From an uncultured Clostridia bacterium (GTDB taxonomy: Bacteria > Bacillota > Clostridia > Oscillospirales > QAKW01): a stretch of 45,117 nt of DNA. The notes under the pieces are model-generated. The model was given only the letters and a program-made list of their open reading frames with translations. It did no database searches and was not told the origin of the DNA. Below are positions 8,456-15,026 of the stretch, one piece after another. A program made the translations under genes and the position numbers. The stretch is taken from contig CANQVN010000003.1 of assembly GCA_947627315.1 (NCBI GenBank), positions 1 to 45,117 on the forward strand. Reading direction: 5' to 3'. Position 1 is the stretch's first letter. Every line of letters starts with the position of its first letter.

Positions 8456-8797
8456 ATGAACGACTGTATTTTCTGTAAAATCGCGGCGGGGGAGATACCC
8501 TCGCAAAAGGTGTACGAAGATGAAACGGTATTCGCATTCAGAGATATCAACCCGATGGCTGCCGTTCACATTCTCGTAATTCCAAAAGAGCATATCGCAA
8601 ATGTTCTTGATATAAACGAAAGCAACAGCGCTGTTATCTCGCATATATTCGAGGTGATATCAAAGATTGCGAAGGACGAAAAGCTCGAAAAGGGCTTCAG
8701 AGTTGTTTCAAACTGCAACGAGTACGCGGGGCAGAGCGTTTTTCACCTGCATTTTCACATCCTCGGCGGCGAGCAGCTGTCATTAAAAATGTGCTGA
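8456..8797 (+). CDS. HIT-family nucleotide-binding protein (HinT-like)
   Basis: A 113-residue histidine-triad protein. The triad is HLHFHILGG near the C-terminus, and the N-terminal CIFCKI is the partial zinc site common in bacterial HinT. Family members hydrolyse aminoacyl- and other AMP-phosphoramidates. This fits its place directly behind alaS, since aminoacyl-AMP leakage yields such substrates. GGAGG precedes the ATG. Confidence 0.93.
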   Translation: MNDCIFCKIAAGEIPSQKVYEDETVFAFRDINPMAAVHILVIPKEHIANVLDINESNSAVISHIFEVISKIAKDEKLEKGFRVVSNCNEYAGQSVFHLHFHILGGEQLSLKMC

Positions 8798-8808
8798 GCA
8801 TATAAAAA

Positions 8809-8832
8809 GCGGCGGTCATTCCTGATCGCCGC
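8809..8832. terminator. Convergent hairpin
   Basis: GCGGCGGTCA (8809-8818) pairs with TGATCGCCGC (8823-8832), one G-T, with a 4-base loop. It lies between the HIT gene and the convergent PHP gene, whose last codons overlap it. On the minus strand it is followed by TTTTTATA. Confidence 0.7.
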
Positions 8833-9697
8833 AAACATATTTTTCAGCCCATTCATATATTAAATCATGGTGGACATTCAGATTTCCGCTGCCGGTACCG
8901 ATTATAACGCCGCTGCGGTTTCCGCCATGGTAGTCGCTCCCGCCGCACATGTAAAGCCCCCGGTCTTTGCATAGCGAGACAATGTCCTTTGTCTGCTGCT
9001 CGGTATATCTTGTATAAAAGCATTCAAATCCGTCCGGCTTGCATTGCTCGATAAGCTTATCAACGTTTTGGTAGACGTTTTCGTGATAGACAAAAATATG
9101 CGCGACAAACGCAAGCCCGCCGCAGTCGTGAACGGCTTTGACAAGCGTCTCGGGCGCCGGCATCGTCTTTGATATTTCAACGTGCAGCGGGCTGTCAATG
9201 TTGTTTATTTCCCGCCTGAAAAATTTTTCGAGACTTTCAACGCTTTCCCGGCTGTATAAAAATTTTCTGTTATATTCGCTTCCGGCTACGTCTTCTAATA
9301 AATTTTTAAGATGATACCATTTCTTTTTGGGATACTGCTCGATATCTCTCATATGCAGCCCCATCGAGCGATATTTTTCGTGTATCATCATAAACCGCTG
9401 CTCGAGCGTTATTCTTTTGGAATAAAGCTCTTTGATATACCGGCGCATTTTGTCTGTATCAAAGCCGTATCCGAGTATTTCAAACGTGCCTTTAAGAAAA
9501 TGCGAGGTAAGCTCGACGCCGGTAATGATTTTGCCCGAAAAAAGGTCTCTGTTTTGCATAATTTCGCCGTATGCTTCAACAGAATTGTGGTCGCTTACGG
9601 ATATAAGCTCCGCGCCAAGCTCCTCCGCCTTTTTCAAAATCGCGGCAGGGGAGTCGGTTCCGTCGCTGCAGGTCGTATGAATATGTAAATCAATCAT
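8816..9697 (-). CDS. PHP-domain phosphoesterase
   Basis: A 293-residue member of the polymerase-and-histidinol-phosphatase family. Metal-binding motifs are visible in order: HIHTTCSDGT at residues 5-14, SVSDHNSVEAY, the central AHIFVYHEN, and CGGSDYHGGN near the C-terminus. Such stand-alone proteins are typically phosphatases of 3',5'-nucleotides or nucleoside phosphates; the substrate here is not evident. The start at 9697 is set by the first PHP motif beginning at residue 2; the ribosome site is weak. The upstream in-frame extension is cysteine/lysine-rich and overlaps the promoter, so it is rejected. Confidence 0.88.
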   Translation of the reverse strand: MIDLHIHTTCSDGTDSPAAILKKAEELGAELISVSDHNSVEAYGEIMQNRDLFSGKIITGVELTSHFLKGTFEILGYGFDTDKMRRYIKELYSKRITLEQRFMMIHEKYRSMGLHMRDIEQYPKKKWYHLKNLLEDVAGSEYNRKFLYSRESVESLEKFFRREINNIDSPLHVEISKTMPAPETLVKAVHDCGGLAFVAHIFVYHENVYQNVDKLIEQCKPDGFECFYTRYTEQQTKDIVSLCKDRGLYMCGGSDYHGGNRSGVIIGTGSGNLNVHHDLIYEWAEKYVCGDQE

Positions 9698-9734
9698 TTT
9701 ATTTCTGCTTTCAAGTCTGATTTTCTTACTCCAT

Positions 9735-9763
9735 ATCTTACAACATTTTTCATTCAATTTCAA
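9735..9763 (-). promoter_or_regulatory. Promoter for PHP gene
   Basis: On the minus strand TTGAAA (9763-9758) and TAAGAT (9740-9735) with a 17-bp spacer. Its -35 box lies 27 bp from the divergent Trp leader promoter. Confidence 0.6.
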
Positions 9764-9790
9764 CATTGGCAAAGAAATTTTTTAAAAGTA

Positions 9791-9819
9791 TTGACATACA
9801 ATATCAACTGTGATATCAT
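9791..9819 (+). promoter_or_regulatory. Sigma-A promoter for Trp T-box leader
   Basis: TTGACA (9791-9796) and TATCAT (9814-9819) with a 17-bp spacer. Confidence 0.8.
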
Positions 9820-9825
9820 TTTTCT

Positions 9826-10096
9826 ATCAAAAAAGAATAAACCGATGATTAAGAGTAGTAGCTGTTGCAAAGCTTACAGAGAGCCGTCGACGGTGGAAGC
9901 ATGGCAGTTTGAACAGCAGCGAATGGACTTATGAGGGCGACCGAAAGCTTATGCAAGTAGCAGTCGACGGCGGCGCACCCGTTACAGTGCGGCTCATATA
10001 AAAGTATGAGGCAGAGTGGGTGATTTTTCATCAATTTGGGTGGCACCGCAGGACTTTACAGTCTTGTCCCTATGTAAAGGGACAAGACTGTTTTTT
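9826..10096 (+). promoter_or_regulatory. T-box leader, tryptophan type
   Basis: The T-box core TTTGGGTGGCACCGCAGG is at 10035-10052. Stem I contains AGTA in the 5' side of the specifier loop and GAA-TGG-A in the 3' side, so the specifier is TGG (9924-9926), tryptophan. GCTGTT and AACAGC form the helix above the loop, and AGAGAG and GGTGGAAG form the distal features. The terminator is CAGTCTTGTCCC (10059-10070) with GGGACAAGACTG (10079-10090) and six T. Transcription continues when tRNA-Trp is uncharged. Confidence 0.93.
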
Positions 10097-10152
10097 GTTT
10101 TTCCGCGCCGAAAACGGCGCTGAAATAATTTTATCAAAAGGAGATTACAACA

Positions 10153-11115
10153 GTGAAAAGGTTAGTTTCGGTATTACTTGCGATTGTTATGGTATTCGCG
10201 TTGTTTGGCTGCGCCGAAAGCGGCGGGCAGGGCGACAAAAAGACAATCGGAATCATTCAGTTCGGCTCTCACGCCTCGCTTAACAACTGCCACGACGGCA
10301 TTGTCGCCGGTCTTGAAGAAAACGGCATAAACCTTGACGATTATACCGTTGAGTATGTCAACAGCAACTTCGACCCGAACGTGTCGCAAACGCAGGCTAA
10401 CAACCTTGTCAATAAAAACGCCTCGATAATCATCGCGATAGCGACGCCCTCCGCCATTGCCGCGGCAAACGCCGCCGCGGACAGCGACATTCCGGTCGTA
10501 TACTGCGCTGTGACCGATCCTGCGACGATGGAAAATTATTCAAACGTCACAGGCTCGTCCGATATACCGGATTTTTCAAAACAGCTTGAGGTCGTGACGG
10601 GGCTTATGGGTAAAAATGACGTCAAAATCGGCGTTATGTACTCGACAGAGGAGTCCAGCTCGCCCTTTATGCTCGAAAGCCTGAAGGAAGCCGCAAAGGC
10701 TTATGACGGCATGGAGATACTTGACAGCGCGGTTGCCGATATATCGACAATTGACGCCAAGACAAACGAGCTTATCGACCGCGGCGCGGAGTGCTTTGTA
10801 AATCTGCTTGACAATACAATTGTCGGCAAGCTTGAAACAAACATTCTGCCCATAACAAACGAAAAGAAAATACCTGTTTTCGGCTCTGAAATCGAGCAGG
10901 TCAAGCTGGGCTGCGTCGCAAGCGCATCTATTGAATATATCGACGTTGGCAAGGCGGCGGGCAAAGCTGCCGCTGAAATCCTCGGCGGAAAATCCGCGGC
11001 GGACATTCCGGCGGCGCGGATAACCGAGCCTAAATACTACTACAACAGCAAAGCGTGTGAGACGCTCGGGCTTACCGTTCCGACCGACCTGCCGCTTACC
11101 GACACCGCTGAGTAA
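10153..11115 (+). CDS. trpX: Tryptophan-type ABC transporter substrate-binding lipoprotein
   Basis: A 320-residue lipoprotein of the ABC_sub_bind family (PF04392). The signal peptide ends in lipobox LFGC (cysteine about residue 18). It is followed by KTIGIIQFGSHASLNNCHDGIVAGL, the family's N-terminal sequence. It captures ligand outside the cell for the permease and ATPase downstream. Start codon is GTG with AGGAGAT 8 bases upstream. The tryptophan-specific T-box and the gene order match the trpXYZ transporters of Firmicutes, so the ligand is inferred to be tryptophan or a precursor. Confidence 0.92.
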   Translation: MKRLVSVLLAIVMVFALFGCAESGGQGDKKTIGIIQFGSHASLNNCHDGIVAGLEENGINLDDYTVEYVNSNFDPNVSQTQANNLVNKNASIIIAIATPSAIAAANAAADSDIPVVYCAVTDPATMENYSNVTGSSDIPDFSKQLEVVTGLMGKNDVKIGVMYSTEESSSPFMLESLKEAAKAYDGMEILDSAVADISTIDAKTNELIDRGAECFVNLLDNTIVGKLETNILPITNEKKIPVFGSEIEQVKLGCVASASIEYIDVGKAAGKAAAEILGGKSAADIPAARITEPKYYYNSKACETLGLTVPTDLPLTDTAE

Positions 11116-11123
11116 TTAAGCAT

Positions 11124-12071
11124 ATGCTGTTTTACGCAACAACACTTGACGGGCTGCAAATGGGGCTGTGCTTTGCTGTCCTTGCGCTCGGGGTTTATAT
11201 TTCATATTCGATTCTTGACTTTCCCGACCTGTCTGTCGACGGTACATTTCCGCTTGGCGGCGTGGTATGCACAATACTTATGCTGAAAGCGGGAGTGCCC
11301 GCGATACTCGCAACGGCGCTCAGCTTTTTCGCCGGGTTTATGGCGGGCGTTGTCACAGGCGTTTTGCACGTGAAGCTAAAGGTGTCCAACCTGCTATCCG
11401 GGATAATCGTTATGACGGCGCTTTTGTCCGTCACGCTTGCTCTTACAAAGCTGCTCACCCGCAACGGACAGACGACGTCGATTTTTTCCTATCGAAGCGA
11501 GTCGCTTGACGGGCTGTTCGGAGGAAAGCTTTTCTCATCGCACGGCAGCGGAGTTAAAGACTATATCGTGCTGGGCGTTTTACTCGTCATAGTGATAGCC
11601 ATAAAGCTGCTTATAGATCTGTTTTTGAAAACAAAGCTCGGCTATATGCTCAAAGCGACAGGCGATAACGAAAGGCTTGTCGTGTCTCTCGGTAAAGACC
11701 CCGGTATGTATAAAATACTCGGTCTTGCCGTGGCAAACGGCTTTTCGGCGGTTTCCGGCGCGCTGTATTCGCACCTTTTCATGCAGTACGACAACACCAG
11801 CGGCAGCGGAAAGGTTGTTTTGGCTCTCGCGTCGGTTATTATCGGCATAACCGTATTTTCACGCATTCGCTTCATCAAGGACACAACGGCTGTCATATTC
11901 GGCGCGGCGGTATATTCGCTTTGCCTTAACTATCTTGTTCTTGTCGACACAAACGGCATATATCTCAAGCTTCTCAACGCCGTGCTGTTCACGCTCATTC
12001 TTGTTTTCAACGACAGAATGAACGCCGTCATTTCTGGCAAAACCAAAATGAAAAGGAGAGTGCGGCGATGA
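11124..12071 (+). CDS. trpY: ABC transporter permease
   Basis: A 315-residue integral membrane permease with 8-9 hydrophobic segments. It starts LDGLQMGLCFAVLALGVYISY and has LDFPDLSVDGTFPLGG, typical of the permeases paired with ABC_sub_bind proteins (BPD_transp_2 type). The C-terminus is basic (KTKMKRRVRR). It lies 8 bases after trpX and overlaps trpZ by 4 bases (ATGA), so the three are translated together. Confidence 0.93.
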   Translation: MLFYATTLDGLQMGLCFAVLALGVYISYSILDFPDLSVDGTFPLGGVVCTILMLKAGVPAILATALSFFAGFMAGVVTGVLHVKLKVSNLLSGIIVMTALLSVTLALTKLLTRNGQTTSIFSYRSESLDGLFGGKLFSSHGSGVKDYIVLGVLLVIVIAIKLLIDLFLKTKLGYMLKATGDNERLVVSLGKDPGMYKILGLAVANGFSAVSGALYSHLFMQYDNTSGSGKVVLALASVIIGITVFSRIRFIKDTTAVIFGAAVYSLCLNYLVLVDTNGIYLKLLNAVLFTLILVFNDRMNAVISGKTKMKRRVRR

Positions 12072-12841
12072 TTGAGCTTAAAAACATCTATAAAGTTTTC
12101 AACGCCGGCACGGTCAACGAAATGCGGCTTTTTAACGGATTTTCATTTGACGTTAAGGCGGGCGAGTTTGTGTCTATTGTCGGCTCAAACGGATCGGGGA
12201 AAACGACGCTGCTTAACATAATAAGCGGCAGTATACCGATAAACGGAGGCTCGGTTTATCTTAATGGAATGGATATCACGGAAATGTCAGAGCATATCCG
12301 TGCAAGAAAAATCGGCAGGGTGTTTCAGGACCCGTCTGTCGGCACAGTGCCGAGCATGACAATACTTGAGAACCTGTCGCTTGCGGAAAACAAAGGAAAG
12401 CCGTACTCGTTAGGGCTTGCCGTCAATCGCCGCAAATGCGAGATGTTCCGCGAAACGGTGTTAAAGCTCGGTCTCGGGCTTGAAGATAAAATGGATATAC
12501 CCGTCGGTCTTCTTTCCGGCGGACAGCGGCAGGCGCTTTCGATGATAATGAGTACTATGACGCCGATTGACGTTTTGCTGCTTGACGAGCACACCGCGGC
12601 TCTTGACCCGCGCACGGCGGAAACGATAATGCAGCTTACAGACGAGATAGTAAAGAAAAACAGGCTGACGGTCGTAATGGTAACGCACAACCTGCGCTAC
12701 GCCGTGGAATATGGCAACAGGCTTATAATGATGGATAAAGGTCAAATCGTACTCCATAAAAACGCCGAAGAAAAAAAGGAAACGTCAGTCGACGATATCC
12801 TGCATATCTTTAACGACATAAGTATCGAATGCGGAAATTAA
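12068..12841 (+). CDS. trpZ: ABC transporter ATP-binding protein
   Basis: A 257-residue ATPase. The Walker A is GSNGSGKTTL (residues about 38-47), the signature is LSGGQRQAL, the Walker B is VLLLDEHTAALD, and the switch histidine is in VMVTHN. It powers uptake by the TrpX/TrpY proteins. The gene ends the operon and is followed by a strong terminator. Confidence 0.95.
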   Translation: MIELKNIYKVFNAGTVNEMRLFNGFSFDVKAGEFVSIVGSNGSGKTTLLNIISGSIPINGGSVYLNGMDITEMSEHIRARKIGRVFQDPSVGTVPSMTILENLSLAENKGKPYSLGLAVNRRKCEMFRETVLKLGLGLEDKMDIPVGLLSGGQRQALSMIMSTMTPIDVLLLDEHTAALDPRTAETIMQLTDEIVKKNRLTVVMVTHNLRYAVEYGNRLIMMDKGQIVLHKNAEEKKETSVDDILHIFNDISIECGN

Positions 12842-12854
12842 ATAATAAAACAGC

Positions 12855-12895
12855 AGACAGCTCGAAAGACGATATCGTCTTTCGAGCTGTCTTTT
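12855..12895 (+). terminator. Long perfect-palindrome terminator
   Basis: A perfect 38-base palindrome (12855-12892, halves centred on GATATC) is followed by T's. The 19-bp arms are unusually long for a terminator. It lies between convergent trpZ and the Asn/Gln-rich gene, so it may act on both strands. Confidence 0.85.
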
Positions 12896-12924
12896 TGCCG
12901 TGCAGTACTTAAAACCTTGCAGCG

Positions 12925-13239
12925 TTAGTTGTTGTAATCGCTGTCTTTCTTGTCGCAGCTCTGATTGTTCTTCTGGTTGCTGCTCTGGTTATTTTTCTGG
13001 TTGCTGCTCTGATTGTTCTTCTGATTGCTGTTCTGGTTGTTCTGGTTGTTCATTTTGTCTCTCCGGTTACTGAAATTCGGCAGCGGTATGTCGTAAATGT
13101 CGCTGTAGGAATGAACCTCGCTCTGGTCATCGGGAGCGGTGGGTATAAGTCCGGTACATTCAGACATCGACGCTGCATGAAAGCTGTTGTCATACAGCTT
13201 CCTGTTGTTGTTGCGGTCGTAAGGCAAATTTGTTTTCAT
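12925..13239 (-). CDS. Small protein with Asn/Gln-rich repeat tail
   Basis: A 104-residue protein in two parts. Residues 1-62 are a folded-looking, Ser/Asp/Tyr-rich segment with YDNSFHAASMSECTGLIP. Residues 63-104 are almost only N, Q, S, K and D, built from the eight-residue unit SSNQKNNQ repeated three times. GGGAGAT lies 7 bases before the ATG. Such low-complexity hydrophilic tails are seen in spore-coat and surface proteins, but no function can be read from the sequence. It stands alone, facing trpZ. Confidence 0.72.
   Translation of the reverse strand: MKTNLPYDRNNNRKLYDNSFHAASMSECTGLIPTAPDDQSEVHSYSDIYDIPLPNFSNRRDKMNNQNNQNSNQKNNQSSNQKNNQSSNQKNNQSCDKKDSDYNN
12959..13030. repeat. Three tandem 24-bp repeats inside coding sequence
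   Basis: Three in-frame copies begin at 12959, 12983 and 13007 (CTCTGATTGTTCTTCTGGTT and variants), and a degraded copy continues to about 13051. They encode SSNQKNNQ. The unit length is a multiple of three, so copy-number slippage would keep the frame. Confidence 0.85.
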
Positions 13240-13351
13240 AACAATCTCCCTTTCATGAAGAACTGCGTGTCCTTCACGATATTAGAATTTCCTGAAAAAA
13301 GAGCTGTATGCCATGTAATTTTTAACAGTAAAACGAAATTCCAAAACAAAT

Positions 13352-13380
13352 TTGACATAATAATTTTTATTTACTAAAAT
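13352..13380 (+). promoter_or_regulatory. Sigma-A promoter for mgtE
   Basis: TTGACA (13352-13357) and TAAAAT (13375-13380) with a 17-bp spacer. It predicts a start near 13387 and a 140-base leader. Confidence 0.78.
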
Positions 13381-13403
13381 AATAGTACAGACTATTACAA
13401 GGC

Positions 13404-13518
13404 AGGTGAAAGCAGTGGACGCTGCAGGCGACACGGTACCCGAACATCGTTGCAAAAACGGCAGCTTTGCTGTTTTTGCCGTTTAACTGCGGGTACCTCT
13501 TAAAAATTTAAGAGGAGG
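13404..13518 (+). promoter_or_regulatory. Candidate Mg2+-responsive leader (short M-box-like) of mgtE
   Basis: AGGTGA (13404-13409) is followed by a small GCAG/CTGC hairpin, then GACACG (13430-13435), in the order seen in M-box (ykoK) leaders. GGTACCCG (13435-13442) pairs with CGGGTACC (13490-13497), enclosing an imperfect CAAAAACGGCAGC/GCTGTTTTTG hairpin. A second helix, CCTCTTAAA (13496-13504) with TTTAAGAGG (13507-13515), covers the AGAGGAGG ribosome site of mgtE and shares bases 13496-13497 with the first. The two helices could therefore exclude each other and control translation. The element is far shorter than a normal M-box, so the class assignment is a guess. Confidence 0.55.
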
Positions 13519-13526
13519 CACACAGT

Positions 13527-14897
13527 ATGGAATACATTACGCTTGAAAAGACTGTTACACAGCTCGCGCAAGAGAAAAAATACAAAATTCTGCGCGATAT
13601 CATGAACGCCGCAAGCGCATTTGATTTGGCGGACGTGTTTGACACGCTGCCCGCCGACAAGCGCCCTGTGTTGTTCAGGCTTATGAAAAAGGAGCTTGCG
13701 GCACAGGTATTTGTTGAGCTTCAGGACGATATCAAGGAACAGCTTATCCGAAGTTTCTCGGACAAAGAGCTTGCCGACGTATTAAATGAGCTTTACGTCG
13801 ACGATGCGGCGGACCTTGTGGAAGAAATGCCGGCTAACGTCGTCAAACGTATTTTGCTGCACGCATCGCCCGATATGCGCAAAATGATAAATGAGATTTT
13901 GCGGTATCCCGAGGACAGCGCGGGCAGAATAATGAATACCGAGTACATCTCACTTCGCGCCACAATGACTGCGGAACACGCAGTGACATATATACGGCAA
14001 ACCGGCTTTGACAAAGAGACCGTAAATACCCTCTACGTCATTGATAAAAGCCGGAAGCTTATCGGCGTTGTCTCCATCCGCGCGCTGCTTTTTTCTGACG
14101 GCGGCGAGCTTATCGAAAACATAATGGATACCAACGCCATACAGTCTGTAACTACCGTAGACGACAGAGAAGTCGCCGCGCTGCTGTTTGAGCGTTACGA
14201 TTTAACAGAGCTTGCTGTCACCGACACCGAAGGAAGGCTTGTCGGTATTGTAACCGTTGACGACGCAATTGACGTAATGCAGAGCGAGGCAACGGAGGAC
14301 ATCGAAAAAATGGCGGCGATAACGCCCTCCGACAAACCATACCTTAAAACCTCGGTTTTTGAGACTTTTTCAAAGCGGATACCGTGGCTTCTGCTTCTTA
14401 TGGTGTCCGCAACATTTACGGGTATGATTATTTCGTCGTTTGAAGGCGCCCTGGCAGCCCTGCCGGCGCTTACAGCGTTTATTCCAATGCTTATGGACAC
14501 CGGAGGAAATTCAGGCAGTCAGGCGTCTGTCACGGTCATCCGCGGCATTTCGCTGAATGAAATAGCTTTCAGCGACACATTTAAGGTGATTTTTAAAGAA
14601 TTTCGTGTGTCGCTGCTCTGCGGTCTGCTGCTTTCCGCCGCGTCGTTTGCAAAAATATGTCTTGTCGACAGGCTTATAATGGGAAACAACGTGAGCATTT
14701 CGGTGGCGTTTGTCGTCAGTCTCACTCTGCTTACAACCGTTGTTGCGGCAAAGCTTGTAGGCAGCTTTCTGCCGCTTGCCGCAAAGAAGGTAGGGTTTGA
14801 CCCCGCGGTTATGGCAAGCCCGTTTATAACGACTATTGTCGATGCGGTTTCACTGCTGAATTATTTCTTTTTTGCTTCAATACTGTTAAGCATATAA
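13527..14897 (+). CDS. mgtE: Magnesium transporter MgtE
   Basis: A 456-residue Mg2+ channel. It has the cytosolic N domain (about residues 10-130), two CBS domains (about 135-255) that sense Mg2+, a connecting helix, and a membrane domain of five helices. The latter includes FIPMLMDTGGNSGSQASVTVIRG, the conserved pore-lining sequence. The family acts as a homodimer gated by internal Mg2+. AGAGGAGG lies 8 bases upstream. A structured leader lies upstream and a terminator follows, so it is a single-gene unit. Confidence 0.95.
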   Translation: MEYITLEKTVTQLAQEKKYKILRDIMNAASAFDLADVFDTLPADKRPVLFRLMKKELAAQVFVELQDDIKEQLIRSFSDKELADVLNELYVDDAADLVEEMPANVVKRILLHASPDMRKMINEILRYPEDSAGRIMNTEYISLRATMTAEHAVTYIRQTGFDKETVNTLYVIDKSRKLIGVVSIRALLFSDGGELIENIMDTNAIQSVTTVDDREVAALLFERYDLTELAVTDTEGRLVGIVTVDDAIDVMQSEATEDIEKMAAITPSDKPYLKTSVFETFSKRIPWLLLLMVSATFTGMIISSFEGALAALPALTAFIPMLMDTGGNSGSQASVTVIRGISLNEIAFSDTFKVIFKEFRVSLLCGLLLSAASFAKICLVDRLIMGNNVSISVAFVVSLTLLTTVVAAKLVGSFLPLAAKKVGFDPAVMASPFITTIVDAVSLLNYFFFASILLSI

Positions 14898-14909
14898 CAG
14901 CCTTACCTC

Positions 14910-14946
14910 AAAAGGCTCTGCCGGTATTATTCCGACAGAGCCTTTT
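14910..14946 (+). terminator. Intrinsic terminator after mgtE
   Basis: AAAAGGCTCTGCCGG pairs with CCGACAGAGCCTTTT, with one mismatch and a short AT-rich loop. T's follow. Confidence 0.85.
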
Positions 14947-14968
14947 ATATGTTTTATAAATTTATATA

Positions 14969-14997
14969 TTGATATATTAAAGTATAAATGGTATAAT
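14969..14997 (+). promoter_or_regulatory. Sigma-A promoter of the recJ operon
   Basis: TTGATA (14969-14974) and TATAAT (14992-14997) with a 17-bp spacer, 30 bases before recJ. It probably drives the six plus-strand genes up to ligA. Confidence 0.78.
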
Positions 14998-15026
14998 ATT
15001 TAATTATATGTTAACGTGGAGTTTTT

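Noticed and set aside
12959-13051. Possible CRISPR-like tandem repeat
   Set aside because: The repeats are directly adjacent with no spacers and are in-frame coding units of a low-complexity tail.
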